Part shown: positions 48,153-58,027 of the stretch, piece by piece
Layout of the letters: every line of letters starts with the position of its first letter
Position numbering within the stretch: position 1 is the first letter of the stretch
Source: Sutcliffiella sp. FSL R7-0096
Lineage (GTDB): Bacteria > Bacillota > Bacilli > Bacillales > Bacillaceae_I
NCBI RefSeq assembly: GCF_038595065.1
Contig: NZ_CP152003.1
Span: forward strand, 2,770,001-2,834,000
Direction of reading: 5' to 3'
DNA: 64,000 nucleotides
Notes under the pieces: model-generated
Database searches by the model: none
The model's input: the letters and a program-made list of their open reading frames with translations, nothing else
What the model was told of the DNA's origin: nothing
Translations under genes and position numbers: made by a program

Positions 48153-48569
48153 TTATTCCACCTTTTGATAATCAAAATGTACTTCGTCGTTCTCCTCTAA
48201 AGTATAATCACTTGCACCTACCATTAAGCTTTCCCCATTAACTGATATGTTCCAATAATAATCTGCTTCATCTTCAGAGCCAAGCCCGTCAATCCCAACA
48301 ATAAAATCTCCACCAAAACCTGTGGTAAGGTCAAAGTTGCGATCCATCACGTCCATAAGGGATTCTCCTTCTTCAAATTCAAACGTGTCCTCGCTGATGA
48401 CTTCTTCGCCTTCTTTAGTCAGCTTGATGGAAGTAGATAAGTTATTTTCTTGTTGTTCCTGTGCAGGAGCCGAGTTGTTGGTGTTTTGGTTTGCTTCGTT
48501 TGTCGCATCTGCACATCCTGCTAAAACCAGAGTAAGTGCTGCAACTAGTGTTAACAAATAATTCTTCAT
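48153..48569 (-). CDS. lipoprotein with DUF4430 / transcobalamin-like domain
   Basis: 138 residues from ATG at 48569 (AAGGGG at 10 bases; an ATG three codons earlier is too close to that site). Signal peptide with lipobox LAGC (Cys19), an Asn/Gln/Glu linker to about 43, then a domain with ESLMDVMD, DYYWNISVNGESLMVG and SDYTLEENDEVHFDY, which matches the C-terminal domain of animal transcobalamin and intrinsic factor. Probably captures cobalamin outside the membrane and hands it to the S component encoded next. Confidence 0.85.
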   Translation of the reverse strand: MKNYLLTLVAALTLVLAGCADATNEANQNTNNSAPAQEQQENNLSTSIKLTKEGEEVISEDTFEFEEGESLMDVMDRNFDLTTGFGGDFIVGIDGLGSEDEADYYWNISVNGESLMVGASDYTLEENDEVHFDYQKVE

Positions 48570-48640
48570 TTTTCTCATTTCCCCTTATGTAAGTTTATTG
48601 GTAGATTTGTAAAACGTGTGTCCCCGGGTTATGAGCAAAC

Positions 48641-48672
48641 AAAAAACCCCATCCGATTTTCAGGATGAGGTG
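48641..48672 (-). terminator. riboswitch-controlled terminator
   Basis: Minus-strand CCTCATCC / GGATGGGG (48670-48663 / 48654-48647, one G-U pair) with TTTTTTG, between the cobalamin aptamer and the lipoprotein gene. It is the likely off-switch. Confidence 0.85.
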
Positions 48673-48754
48673 ATAACGGCATATTAATTCAATAAGAAAA
48701 CATAGTTGTGCCGTCTCTCCTACTCAACCCCCGAAGTATTGAAACTGGTATAAA

Positions 48755-48940
48755 TAATTGGCAGGTCTACTGACTTATGCTTCCTCCTACTATGAGCCTT
48801 CCCATATGGTGACCTAATTCCTTAAGCCTATTCATACAGTGGTAATCTCATTTCGTCCACATTTACAGTTGCGGGGACAGTCTTGGCATTGCACCAAATT
48901 CCCTATTAAGTCACCATCGTGACACCAATTATATGTTAAC
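48755..48940 (-). promoter_or_regulatory. cobalamin riboswitch
   Basis: Minus-strand conserved pieces in order: GGTGCAATGCCAAGACTGTCC, CCGCAACTGT, GCTTAAGGAATTAGGTCACC, ATGGGAAGGC, GTAGGAGGAAGCATAAGTCAG and AGACCTGCC. These are the B12-box and core of the AdoCbl riboswitch. A terminator follows, so high cobalamin should shut the uptake genes. Confidence 0.93.
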
Positions 48941-49021
48941 TATTCAGTTTTACTAAGTTTCATATTACAAGATATGTCTATGGATGACAAGAAAATGTTT
49001 CATACAAAACAAGATTTTTCG

Positions 49022-50806
49022 CTATTGCTCATCATATAAATTCAACTTTTGCGGAATAAACATGGAAAATGTCGTGCCTTCGTTTTCTTTGGAGTGAACC
49101 GATATGGTTCCTTGATGCGCATCCACTATATTTTTCACGATTGCCAACCCAAGACCGGTACCTGCGCGCCCTCTAGTTCTCGCCTTATCGGCTTTGTAAA
49201 ACCGTTCAAATACAAATGGAAGATCCTCTTCGGGAATCCCGTGTCCGGAGTCTTTCACATCGATTTTAACCCCATTGTCCATCATTTTAACATGGATGGA
49301 GATTATCCCTTCGTCAGCCGTATGACGAATTGCGTTATCAACAAGGTTTGTCATCACTTGTTCCATCCGATCGACATCCATTTGGATAGAGCCCTTTCCG
49401 TCTACAAGAGAATGCAGGGCAATCGCCTTTTCTTTTGCCAACCCCTGAAATTTACGAGTGATTTTCTCTACAAAAATTGCGACATCAGTCTGTTCATAGT
49501 TCAAGGAAATATGACCTGCTTCCATTCTTGCCAAATCGAGAAGATCATTGACCAGTCTTCCCATCCTTAAGGATTCATCATAAATCACGGAAGCCAGTTC
49601 TTTTTTCTCTTCTTCCGTTCCTGCTATATCATCCACAATTGCCTCGCTGTAACCCTGAAGCATGGAGATAGGTGTACGTAGCTCATGGGAGACATTGGCA
49701 ATAAAGTCTTTCCTAAGCTTATCAAGCCTTCTCTCTTCCGTCATGTCACGGATAACGGCAACTGCTCCACGAATATTTGTTTGCGTGTACAGAGGGCTCA
49801 TTACAATTACCCATGTGCGCCCCTGATAGATCAACTCAATACTTTGCTCCTTTTCTACCGATATGGCCCGCTGGAACATTTCTTTCACCTCACCAGGAAG
49901 GTCTTCTCCACTGGCGTTCCCCTCTTGATAGAACCATGCCTGCAAAAACTTTTCAGCAGGTGGGTTCGTAACAAGGATGGTCCCATCGCGATTCAGGGTA
50001 ATTACCCCATCCGCCATACTACTGAGTATGTTTGCAAGATGTTCCTTTTCCTGATTCAGGGCATTGATATTAAATTTGAGCTGCCTTCCCATTTGGTTGA
50101 AAGCCATTCCCAATTCACCTATTTCATCCGAGGTTAGGATTGGGACCTTCGTGTCAAATTTCCCACGTGCAACTTCAAAGGCAGCTTCTCTCATATTTCT
50201 GAGTGGAGCTGTGATTCTAGTTGAAAGAAAGAAAGCAAAAATGGTCGTCAGAAAGATGGCAAATCCAGCTGCAAGCAAAATCAGCTTCGTCGTTTGTTTT
50301 GTCGTTTCTTTTATAGCAAGAAGGGACTGATAAACAAAAACAGCTCCATCTTTATTTCCGTCAATATGCAAAGGGATACCGACAATCATCACTTCCCCAT
50401 GCATTTCATCGGTGATATTCAGATCTGGGAGGTACGTTTTCTTTGTTACAATCGGCTGATCTTCAAATACAAGGGAAAGCTCTGGATCATTCAGGAAAAA
50501 TTCTGCAGGAAGATGATCGATTTCCGGATTCGGCGAATGAGAAAACTCCCCTTTATCAGTGAAAATCACCACTCGAGATACTTCATCCACAAGCTCCCAT
50601 GCAATGGATTTAGATTGTTCCATATTTTCATGCTGCTCCAGTATCAACGAAATCTTACTTGCAGCCTGTGTCAGGTCTTTCTCCGCTTCCTGTACATGGT
50701 AATTATCAAAGAATTCAAGTAACAAGATCGTCAATACAAATAATACAAAGGAAACCAAAAGTAAAATGGTAAGCCAGAGCTTACCAACGACACTTCTCCA
50801 AATCAT
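49022..50806 (-). CDS. resE: sensor histidine kinase ResE
   Basis: 594 residues. Two membrane helices (9-31 and about 167-189) around an extracytoplasmic sensor domain, HAMP ([21 protein letters not shown]), PAS ([15 protein letters not shown]), HisKA with phospho-acceptor in [13 protein letters not shown], and HATPase with N box [21 protein letters not shown] and [13 protein letters not shown]. Senses respiratory or redox conditions and phosphorylates ResD; the start overlaps resD by 4 bases (ATGA). Confidence 0.95.
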   Translation of the reverse strand: MIWRSVVGKLWLTILLLVSFVLFVLTILLLEFFDNYHVQEAEKDLTQAASKISLILEQHENMEQSKSIAWELVDEVSRVVIFTDKGEFSHSPNPEIDHLPAEFFLNDPELSLVFEDQPIVTKKTYLPDLNITDEMHGEVMIVGIPLHIDGNKDGAVFVYQSLLAIKETTKQTTKLILLAAGFAIFLTTIFAFFLSTRITAPLRNMREAAFEVARGKFDTKVPILTSDEIGELGMAFNQMGRQLKFNINALNQEKEHLANILSSMADGVITLNRDGTILVTNPPAEKFLQAWFYQEGNASGEDLPGEVKEMFQRAISVEKEQSIELIYQGRTWVIVMSPLYTQTNIRGAVAVIRDMTEERRLDKLRKDFIANVSHELRTPISMLQGYSEAIVDDIAGTEEEKKELASVIYDESLRMGRLVNDLLDLARMEAGHISLNYEQTDVAIFVEKITRKFQGLAKEKAIALHSLVDGKGSIQMDVDRMEQVMTNLVDNAIRHTADEGIISIHVKMMDNGVKIDVKDSGHGIPEEDLPFVFERFYKADKARTRGRAGTGLGLAIVKNIVDAHQGTISVHSKENEGTTFSMFIPQKLNLYDEQ

Positions 50807-51522
50807 GATTCATTGCCAACCTCAAATTTATAGCCTACTCCCCATACTGTAACAATCATTTTGGAGGCCGGTTCCGATACTTTGTTCAACTTCTCACGGA
50901 GTCGTTTCACATGTGTATCTACCGTACGTAAATCACCAAAGAATTCATACTGCCATACTTCTTTCAACAGTTGTTCACGGTCAAAAACTTTATCCGGGGA
51001 TTTTGCCAGGAAATAAAGGAGTTCGTATTCCTTAGGTGTAAGATTTACTTCTTTCCCTTCGGATGTCACGCGATGTGCGTCATTGTCGATCGTCAAATGC
51101 GGAAATACGATGACATCCTTTGTTGTCGTCTCCGTGGTAAGAAATGTTGTACTAGATGAGCGACGTAACAACGCTTTCACACGCAGCACCACTTCTCTTG
51201 GGCTGAATGGCTTTACGATATAATCGTCTGTTCCTACTTCGAATCCCTGCACGCGATTCGTCTCTTCTCCCTTGGCCGTCAGCATGATGATCGGGGTTGC
51301 TTTCTTTTCTCTGATCTCTTTACAAACCTCCATACCATCCATTCCGGGCATCATAATATCCAAGAGAATGACATCGTACTCTTTTTCCAATGCTAGTTCG
51401 AGCGCAGAGTGGCCGTTATCTGCCTCTTCAATGACATAGTTTTCCCTTTCAAGATACATCTTCAGAAGCCTTCTAATTCGGTCTTCGTCATCCACCACAA
51501 GAATTCTCACTTCTTTTTCCAT
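50803..51522 (-). CDS. resD: response regulator ResD
   Basis: 239 residues from the ATG at 51522 (AAGGGGG at 7 bases). The frame is open to 51702, but those codons run into resC and have no ribosome site. Receiver domain with DDEDRIRR, phospho-acceptor in [13 protein letters not shown], and KPF; C-terminal OmpR-type winged helix ([38 protein letters not shown]). Activates aerobic and anaerobic respiration genes in Bacillus. Confidence 0.96.
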   Translation of the reverse strand: MEKEVRILVVDDEDRIRRLLKMYLERENYVIEEADNGHSALELALEKEYDVILLDIMMPGMDGMEVCKEIREKKATPIIMLTAKGEETNRVQGFEVGTDDYIVKPFSPREVVLRVKALLRRSSSTTFLTTETTTKDVIVFPHLTIDNDAHRVTSEGKEVNLTPKEYELLYFLAKSPDKVFDREQLLKEVWQYEFFGDLRTVDTHVKRLREKLNKVSEPASKMIVTVWGVGYKFEVGNES

Positions 51523-51548
51523 TAATAAAGCCCCCTTATTAGATTCTG

Positions 51549-51582
51549 TAGGAAAAGCCTCCACAACTTTGTGAAGGCTCAT
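51549..51582 (-). terminator. resC terminator
   Basis: Minus-strand AGCCTTCACAA / TTGTGGAGGCT with a 2-base apex, then TTTTCC; it splits resABC from resDE and suggests partial read-through or a separate resD promoter. Confidence 0.65.
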
Positions 51583-51590
51583 TATAGGTA

Positions 51591-52754
51591 TTACATTGCA
51601 TAAGAGTGAAGTCCGGCAATGATTAGGTTTACTCCGATAAGATTGAACAAGATGATGGCAAAACCGACAAGCGTCAGCCAAGCCGATTTCTCCCCTTCCC
51701 AACCTTTAGAAAGGCGCAAATGAAGATATCCAGCATAAAAGAGCCAAGTGATGAATGCCCATACTTCCTTAGGATCCCATGCCCAGAACCTCGACCAGGC
51801 AATTTGTGCCCAAATGGCAGCAAATATCAAACCTCCAAGTGTGAATACAGGGAAACCAATGGTAACGGCACGATAACCAATTTCATCAACCATGTTAAGG
51901 TTCACTCTTGAAACAGCAGGTTTTAATGCTTGTCCAATAGGCTTTCTTAAGACAAGACGTAAAATCAGGTAAAGGATGGCACCTCCAAGTAGAGACCAAA
52001 TCACTGTGTTCAGTTTAAGAGTATTAATCCAAGGTGAAAGGTTCACAAGAGAATCCATTCTTCCTTCTGTCAATAGTTCTCCTTCATTAGGTCCGACAAT
52101 TGGATATAAGTTATATTCAACTTGTGCTTGTGCACCCTCTTTGTTGATATAGGAGAATTGAGCTTCATAGTCCATTGCACCAAACCCTATGGAGATAAGG
52201 ATGAACCCTAGGAAGGAAATCAATACATAGAGGGTGAATTCAACCCAAAACGGTTTTTGCCCTTTTTTTGTATAATCTACCACTTTTACAAGGTAAATTA
52301 AACCTGCGGCAAAGCTAACGGAAAGGATGGCAATTCCCAATGCTACCGTAGAAACGTGAATTGCCAGCCAGTGACTTTGCAGCGCCGGGATAAGCGGTGA
52401 GATATCACTTGGAAACATGGCCGCATAGGCAATAAGCAATAAGGCAATTGGTAGTGTAAATACTCCCAATGTGCTTGTTTTATAAATGAAATAAATGACA
52501 ATGAATGCTAAAACCATCATCATCCCGAAGAATGTCGTAAATTCAAACAGGTTACTGACAGGTGCATGTCCACCCGCTATCCAGCGTGTGATGAAATAAC
52601 CTAACTGTGCAATAAAACCTAGAATGGTAATACTAATTCCTATTTTAGCAGCTTTATTGCCTTGTTTTCCACGTATGGCTCCGCCAAAGAAGGCTGTTCC
52701 AACAAGGTAAAGGATAAAAGCAGCATATAGTAAATTTCCACTGAGCTGTGCCAT
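51591..52754 (-). CDS. resC: cytochrome c synthesis protein ResC (CcsA type)
   Basis: 387 residues, about nine membrane helices. The heme-handling [23 protein letters not shown] motif and conserved histidines ([21 protein letters not shown]) mark CcsA/CcsB heme ligases. With ResB it carries heme out and attaches it to apocytochrome c. Starts 2 bases after resB. Confidence 0.95.
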   Translation of the reverse strand: MAQLSGNLLYAAFILYLVGTAFFGGAIRGKQGNKAAKIGISITILGFIAQLGYFITRWIAGGHAPVSNLFEFTTFFGMMMVLAFIVIYFIYKTSTLGVFTLPIALLLIAYAAMFPSDISPLIPALQSHWLAIHVSTVALGIAILSVSFAAGLIYLVKVVDYTKKGQKPFWVEFTLYVLISFLGFILISIGFGAMDYEAQFSYINKEGAQAQVEYNLYPIVGPNEGELLTEGRMDSLVNLSPWINTLKLNTVIWSLLGGAILYLILRLVLRKPIGQALKPAVSRVNLNMVDEIGYRAVTIGFPVFTLGGLIFAAIWAQIAWSRFWAWDPKEVWAFITWLFYAGYLHLRLSKGWEGEKSAWLTLVGFAIILFNLIGVNLIIAGLHSYAM

Positions 52755-52756
52755 CT

Positions 52757-54418
52757 TTAGACCTCCTCTTTCTTTTCTCTGTCTTTTTCCTGTTCCTTTT
52801 CCGCTTCCACTTGATCAACAGGAATGGAGATGGAAGTTTGTTCAAATGCTTTGTTGATTTCATTTTTCAACCCAAACCAATTTTTGTTCGTATGTCCTGC
52901 AACGAAAATCTCATTGCCTACTTTTCTGACCCAGACACGACGGTGATTCCAATACATCCCCTGGATGACACCGATCATGAAGATGGTACCACCAAGTCCA
53001 AGGATCCAAAGGGTAAGGTCTTTTCGGACCGTCAATCCGGAAACGTTCCGTGTTTCAAAACCGGCAAATGTCATTTTGTTTTCGTTGGTACCATTCGGTT
53101 CTATGTTTTGTCTAATTGCGACCAAGGCAATTTCTCCCTCAGATGTTTCCGGTGTGATCATCCGGAAAACAAAAGCAGGGTTGTTCGGAACTCTTGTCTT
53201 GGTTGCTGGCTCTCCACTTTCTAAAGTGAAATCAGGAAAATAGTTTACAAGTTCGATGGATCTTCCATCCCCTAAATCATAACTTGACTCAGGGTTTAAG
53301 AGATCCACTTTAATTGTACCAAAATTATCTCCGGATTCCTTATTTTCAAGGTTGAATGACATGGTTTTAAATTCATTCAACTTATAATCCACTTGATAAA
53401 AAGCAAAGTTGTCATGCTTCAATGGTTGGTTCACCTGGATGGCATGCTCTTTTACTTCTTTTAATTCCGGCTCTGCCCCTACAATGAATTCTCCTTGTCG
53501 TTCATAGAGAACGGCATTCGTCTGGAAATTGCTTGCAATGGCATCTTCCCCAGCCCTGGAGATCGCAGAGTTGAATATTTCGTCTGATGATTCGCTATTA
53601 TAGGTTTCAAAAATAAAGCCTTCGTTTTTTAGATAATACTGGCCACCAGTGCCTGGTACCAACCTTGTCTCCCCTTCACGCACCCAAACAACTTCGTCCA
53701 CGTACATGCCCGGAAAGAACCGCAGCATGGCACCAATCAAGAATATTATGATACCTATATGGTTTACATATGGTCCCCATCTAGAAAAACGGTTTTTCTC
53801 CGCGAGGATATTTCCATCTTCTTCTCTGACATTGAACTTTCTTTTCAATAACCCTTGTTTTGCTTTCTCTATTTCCGCTTCCGCATCCCCATGGACCATA
53901 GTAGTTCCAAACACACGTTGGCGCTTCATGAAGCTCTCATGTCTAGTCACCTTTTGGGTTTTTAACGATTTATGTAGAGGAATAAATCGATCCAGACTGG
54001 CAATGACAAGGGATATGCCAAGTGCTGCTATCAGAAGCATGTACCACCATGAACCATACAGATCGTGGAATCCAAGAGTATAGTACATTTTACCGGCAAA
54101 ACCGTACTCCTGTTCATAATAGATATGGGGAGGAATAGTCTGGTTAATATAATCCTTTTGTGGAAAAATCGTCCCGATGGAAGAAGCCACTAGGATAATG
54201 AAAATAATCCAAATCCCTACTTTCACGGACGAAAAGAAGTTCCACACTTTATCAATAATGGTTTTGTTATAGGTTTGTGAACGCCTTGCACTACCTTCAT
54301 AGCGCATATCCAATAGTTTTTCTTTGCTGTGGTCATTCTCCGTCGGCTTTCCACACGCCTCACAAAGAATGGTCCCCTCTGGATTGAGGTGTCCACACTC
54401 ACATTTAATATCATTCAT
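52757..54418 (-). CDS. resB: cytochrome c synthesis protein ResB (Ccs1 type)
   Basis: 553 residues. N-terminal zinc-ribbon-like [20 protein letters not shown] (cysteines 6, 8, 19, 22), helices near 66-84, 125-140 and 215-235, a large extracytoplasmic domain, a last helix near 480, and a charged Lys/Glu tail. Pairs with ResC in system II maturation. 16 bases after resA. Confidence 0.95.
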   Translation of the reverse strand: MNDIKCECGHLNPEGTILCEACGKPTENDHSKEKLLDMRYEGSARRSQTYNKTIIDKVWNFFSSVKVGIWIIFIILVASSIGTIFPQKDYINQTIPPHIYYEQEYGFAGKMYYTLGFHDLYGSWWYMLLIAALGISLVIASLDRFIPLHKSLKTQKVTRHESFMKRQRVFGTTMVHGDAEAEIEKAKQGLLKRKFNVREEDGNILAEKNRFSRWGPYVNHIGIIIFLIGAMLRFFPGMYVDEVVWVREGETRLVPGTGGQYYLKNEGFIFETYNSESSDEIFNSAISRAGEDAIASNFQTNAVLYERQGEFIVGAEPELKEVKEHAIQVNQPLKHDNFAFYQVDYKLNEFKTMSFNLENKESGDNFGTIKVDLLNPESSYDLGDGRSIELVNYFPDFTLESGEPATKTRVPNNPAFVFRMITPETSEGEIALVAIRQNIEPNGTNENKMTFAGFETRNVSGLTVRKDLTLWILGLGGTIFMIGVIQGMYWNHRRVWVRKVGNEIFVAGHTNKNWFGLKNEINKAFEQTSISIPVDQVEAEKEQEKDREKKEEV

Positions 54419-54434
54419 ACGTATAAACTCCCTA

Positions 54435-54962
54435 TTATTCAGGCTTGATCATTTCCATGAATTCCTTTATATTACCTTCAGACAATTCACCGGAACTTTT
54501 CTTCACGACCTTCCCATTTTCATCAATGAGGATGGTAGTAGGCAAAGGAAGGATTCCATAAGCCTGTCTTACCTGGTCGTGTTTATCCATAGGAATGGGA
54601 AACGTCAACCCATGACGGTCCCTGAATTTCTCTACTGCCAGGTTCGTTTCTTGGATATTCACTGCAATGATTTCGACGCCTTGGTCTTTATATGCTTGAT
54701 ATTGGTTTTCCATATAGGGCATTTCCCGTTCACAAGGCTTGCACCAAGTTCCCCAAAAGTTTAGAAAGACCCCTTTTCCGCGGTAATCAGACAACATCAC
54801 TTCATTACCTTCCAAATCGGTCAGCACGAAGTTAGGTGCCTCATCCCCCACATCTACAATCTCCTTGGATTGAAAGAAGGTTGTATACATCGTATATCCA
54901 ATCGCTAATAAAAGAAGCAGCAGAATGGTTGTACGCATAACTAAACGTTGCTTTTTATTCAT
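54435..54962 (-). CDS. resA: thiol-disulfide oxidoreductase ResA
   Basis: 175 residues. Membrane-anchored (helix 10-30) thioredoxin-fold protein facing out. WGTWCKPCERE has Cys74 and Cys77; it reduces the CxxCH cysteines of apocytochrome c before heme attachment. First gene of resA-resB-resC. A TATAAT box lies about 35 bp upstream. Confidence 0.96.
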   Translation of the reverse strand: MNKKQRLVMRTTILLLLLLAIGYTMYTTFFQSKEIVDVGDEAPNFVLTDLEGNEVMLSDYRGKGVFLNFWGTWCKPCEREMPYMENQYQAYKDQGVEIIAVNIQETNLAVEKFRDRHGLTFPIPMDKHDQVRQAYGILPLPTTILIDENGKVVKKSSGELSEGNIKEFMEMIKPE

Positions 54963-55058
54963 CTACATACTCTCCTAAAACTGAGACATTTCATCCTTGT
55001 TATTATAACATTTACTACTTTTTACATAGATAATAGAATATGAAGGTTTTGTGACACC

Positions 55059-55185
55059 AAGAAAAGCGGAGGCGGCTCGTTCAGGCCCGACAAGCATAAG
55101 ACAGTTTTCGGAAGAGGTCGCTCTTTGACCTCTGCAGAAAACTGGCTTATGACCTCGAGGGCCTAGCCGCCGTAGCTAGACAATC
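55059..55185. repeat. long inverted repeat of Bacillus type
   Basis: About 127 bp that folds on itself: GGCGGC (55071) with GCCGCC (55166), GGCCC with GGGCC, CATAAGACAGTTTTC with GAAAACTGGCTTATG, and AGAGGTC with GACCTCT at the centre. Flanked by AGAAAAGCGGA on both sides. Not coding. Similar elements starting AAAGCGGAGGCGGCTCG are widespread in Bacillus genomes. Confidence 0.8.
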
Positions 55186-55229
55186 AGAAAAGCGGAAGGT
55201 GCCCGTTTTGGGACGTGGCGGTCGTGTTT

Positions 55230-55345
55230 ATCCATCCTTTTGGAGCATATATCCATCCTAAATAGATTTTATCCTTCCTAAAGGGCAACATATCCATTCA
55301 AACGAACATTTATCCATCGAAAAAGAGAGGATATCCATATTTACT
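55230..55345. repeat. 20-21 bp-period array, ATCCATCC type
   Basis: Six ATCCATCC-like starts at 55230, 55251, 55271, 55292, 55312 and 55333, spaced 20 or 21 bases; only the first half of each unit is conserved. Part of the 641-bp rluB-resA gap, which has no gene. Confidence 0.8.
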
Positions 55346-55382
55346 CGCTTTCGGGCTTTATCACAATAGGCCCATCCGACAA

Positions 55383-55507
55383 GTTATGCCAATTTGAAGG
55401 GAGTTCGTGCCAAAACGTATCGAGTTCATGCCAAAATGCATCGAGTTCGTGCCAAAACACATCGAGTTCATGCCAAACTACCCCAAGTTCGTGCCAAAAT
55501 TATTTTC
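55383..55507. repeat. 21-bp-period array, GTTCGTGCCAAAA type
   Basis: GTTCrTGCCAAA repeats at 55403, 55424, 55445, 55466 and 55487, exactly 21 bases apart, with a diverged first unit at 55383. Adjacent to, but different in sequence from, the array at 55230. Confidence 0.88.
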
Positions 55508-55603
55508 CAGCTACTACGACACCATTAAACTAGTACGGTGTCTGTGCATAAACAAAAGCGGAAGCTGCCTATTAAGCTTCCTCCGCTTTCCTTCATACTA
55601 TTG

Positions 55604-56332
55604 CTATTTCTTCGGCTTTGTCGCCATTACCCGCAGCTGTTTCACTTCATGCGGTGTCAGTTCACGAGCTTCACCGGCGGAAAGACCCTGAAGTGTAAGG
55701 AAACCGTAACGTTCCCTTTTCAGCTTCATGACTGGATGCCCGATTGCTTCGAACATACGGCGAACTTGCCTGTTACGGCCTTCATGAATACTGATTTCAA
55801 AAATGGATGTATTTTTAGTCCGCTCCATGGAAAGCAACTTTATTCTTGCTGGTGCCGTCTTGCCATCTTCAAGCTTGATGCCTCTCTCCAAGCTTTTGAT
55901 TGCTTCACGGGAAGGAATACCTTTCAGTTTGGCAACATACACCTTTTCTACCTCTGAAGCGGGATGCATCAGCGCATTTGCGAATTCGCCGTCATTGGTC
56001 ATCAACAACAGACCAGATGTATCATAATCCAATCGCCCTACCGGATAGATTCGTTCTGGTATATATGGGAAAAAGTCTGTAGCGACCTTTCTACCTTTAT
56101 CATCACTTACACTGGAGATGACGCCTCTTGGCTTATATAATAGGAAGTAGACAGGTTCCTCTCTTTCAACTTGGACGCCCTCCACTTCAATCTTATCGTT
56201 AGAAGACACTTTGACCCCAAGTTCTTTTACTACTTTATCGTTAACTTTGACTTTACCTTCTTTTATCAGTTCTTCTGCTTTTCTTCTAGATGCCACACCG
56301 GCATGTGCTATTACTTTTTGTAACCGTTCCAT
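55604..56332 (-). CDS. rluB: 23S rRNA pseudouridine synthase RluB
   Basis: 242 residues from ATG at 56332 (GAGGTGA at 6 bases; the frame extends to 56407). N-terminal S4 RNA-binding domain (LQKVIAHAGVASRRKAEELIKEGKVKVND) and a RsuA-type catalytic domain with GRLDYDTSGLLLMTNDG (catalytic Asp) and HEGRNRQVRRMFEAIGHPV. Modifies 23S rRNA. Follows spmB as in B. subtilis, but with a repeat array in between. Confidence 0.95.
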   Translation of the reverse strand: MERLQKVIAHAGVASRRKAEELIKEGKVKVNDKVVKELGVKVSSNDKIEVEGVQVEREEPVYFLLYKPRGVISSVSDDKGRKVATDFFPYIPERIYPVGRLDYDTSGLLLMTNDGEFANALMHPASEVEKVYVAKLKGIPSREAIKSLERGIKLEDGKTAPARIKLLSMERTKNTSIFEISIHEGRNRQVRRMFEAIGHPVMKLKRERYGFLTLQGLSAGEARELTPHEVKQLRVMATKPKK

Positions 56333-56529
56333 TTCTTTCACCTCATTCAACATCTTACCCGACTTTCCTAAGAAAAGCCAAGATTTCTCTACCACTATTC
56401 TTTCCAATATTCACAAACTCTAATTATACCTGCAGTCTTTCCTAAAAAGAAAGAAAAACTTATGGTTGTCGGCTTCGGGGCTGACACATTTCATGAAGAG
56501 TTGTTTTATTCTTTTTTTAGCTCAAGAAG

Positions 56530-56875
56530 GTCTTTATCCCTCTTATGAAGACTTCCCTTATTCTTTTGCCAATCAAGAGCGGTCTTCATCTCTCTTATGA
56601 AGACCTCCCTTTTTCTTTTGCCTACTCAGAGAGGTCTTCATCTCTCTTATGAAGACCTCCCTTTTTCTTTTGCCAGCCCAGAGAGGTCTTCATCTCTCTT
56701 ATGAAAACCTCTCTCCTTTTATTTCAATCCAAAAGAGGTCTTCATCCCTCCCTTGAAAGCCTCTTCTTCTCATTTTCCCAATTCAAAAAGTTCACCATCG
56801 CTTCCTTGAAAGCCTCTACTTCTCATTATTCCAACTCAAAGAGGCCTTCATCCCATTCTTGAAGACCTCAACTAA
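56530..56875. repeat. 52-bp tandem array of hairpin units
   Basis: Seven units start at 56530, 56582, 56634, 56686, 56738, 56790 and 56844, that is 52 bases apart except the last. Each has GAGGTCTTCA, about 9 bases, then TGAAGACCTC, a 10-bp inverted repeat, and a T/C-rich linker. Units 2 and 3 are nearly identical; the rightmost are most diverged. It fills the 492-bp rluB-spmB gap; no gene is there. Confidence 0.9.
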
Positions 56876-56899
56876 ATATATGGTGAAACTATCACAATA

Positions 56900-57433
56900 C
56901 TACATCGCAAAAAAGAATGTCACAACCAGTATGGAAACGATAATCCCCACAATATCCGCTAACAACCCCACTTTTAGCGCATCACCCATTTTCTTGATCC
57001 CCACTGCCCCAAAATAGACGGTAATGACATACAGAGTCGTATCCGTACTTCCCTGTAAAATGGAGGCTAGACGGCCCATGAAGGAATCAGGCCCATATGT
57101 CGCAATCATATCCGTTGTCATACCAAGTGCTGCGGTACCTGATATGGGTCGAATAATGGAAAGAGGAACAATTTCAGCTGGTACTCCGATGGCCTGCATC
57201 GCTGGTCGAACGAATTCTACAAGAAAGTCCAGTGCGCCGGATGCCCGGAATATGGAAATAGCTACAAGCATTCCTACCAGAAATGGAATGATGGAAATGG
57301 CTATCTTGATTCCCTCTCTACCTCCTTCAACGAAGGTCTCATAAGTGGGAACTTTCTTGAATGTCGCATAGAGAAGGATGAATCCGATTATGAGGGGAAT
57401 CAGCCAGAGAGAAATTAGTGAAATAACCTGCAT
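56900..57433 (-). CDS. spmB: spore maturation protein B
   Basis: 177 residues, about five helices, with a nucleoside-recognition (gate) domain: GREGIKIAISIIPFLVGMLVAISIFRASGALD and RPISGTAALGM. SpmA and SpmB are needed for full core dehydration and heat resistance. Starts 3 bases after spmA. Confidence 0.95.
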   Translation of the reverse strand: MQVISLISLWLIPLIIGFILLYATFKKVPTYETFVEGGREGIKIAISIIPFLVGMLVAISIFRASGALDFLVEFVRPAMQAIGVPAEIVPLSIIRPISGTAALGMTTDMIATYGPDSFMGRLASILQGSTDTTLYVITVYFGAVGIKKMGDALKVGLLADIVGIIVSILVVTFFFAM

Positions 57434-57436
57434 CGC

Positions 57437-58027
57437 CTACCTCCTTTTTGCCATTCTACGATAATAGAAAAATCGGTCTATGGATATGGCTGCAATGGTA
57501 GAGCATAAAGTTGCAACTAAAGTAGGTCCGACTATTTCAGTTGGAGCAGCTGAGCCATAGTTCATCCTGATGGCAATTACTGTGGTAGGAATCAATGTAA
57601 GGCTTGATGTGTTAATTGCCAAAAATGTTATCATGGAGCGGCTCGCTTCTACTTTCCCCCCATTAAGTTCCCTAAGCTGCTCCATTGCTTTGATCCCCAT
57701 TGGTGTTGCCGCATTACCGAGACCGAACATGTTTGCAATCATATTGGATAACATATACCCCATGGCAGGATGATCTGGTGGAACCTCCGGAAAAATCCTG
57801 CGGACAATTGGTTTGAAAAGAGATGCCAACTTCTCAAGTAGTCCTGCTTCCTGAGCGATTCTCATCAATCCGAGCCAAAAAACCAAAATACTGATAAAGC
57901 CTATACAAATGGTGACAGCTTCCTTTGCACCGGTGAATATAGCTTCATTTACTTTGTCCATCGTTCCATTAATCATAGCGAATATGATTCCGATAATCGT
58001 CATCGCCACCCAGATAATGTTTACCAT
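57437..58027 (-). CDS. spmA: spore maturation protein A
   Basis: 196 residues with several helices. MVNIIWVAMTIIGIIFAMINGTMDKVNEAIFTGAKEAVTICIGFISILVFWLGLMRIAQEAGLL and NMFGLGNAATPMGIKAM are SpmA signatures. It overlaps dacB by 7 bases; dacB-spmA-spmB is one mother-cell operon. Confidence 0.95.
   Translation of the reverse strand: MVNIIWVAMTIIGIIFAMINGTMDKVNEAIFTGAKEAVTICIGFISILVFWLGLMRIAQEAGLLEKLASLFKPIVRRIFPEVPPDHPAMGYMLSNMIANMFGLGNAATPMGIKAMEQLRELNGGKVEASRSMITFLAINTSSLTLIPTTVIAIRMNYGSAAPTEIVGPTLVATLCSTIAAISIDRFFYYRRMAKRR

Noticed and set aside
51523-51702. 60-codon N-terminal extension of resD
   Set aside because: It overlaps the end of resC and the intervening terminator; the ATG at 51522 has a good ribosome site and gives the family N-terminus.
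55407-55691. Plus-strand open frame beginning with heptad-like MPKRIEF repeats
   Set aside because: The heptads come from the 21-bp array read in frame; no ribosome site, and the downstream part is antisense to rluB.
56530-56875. Possible CRISPR array
   Set aside because: Units are continuous tandem repeats with related linkers, not unique spacers, and no cas gene is present.
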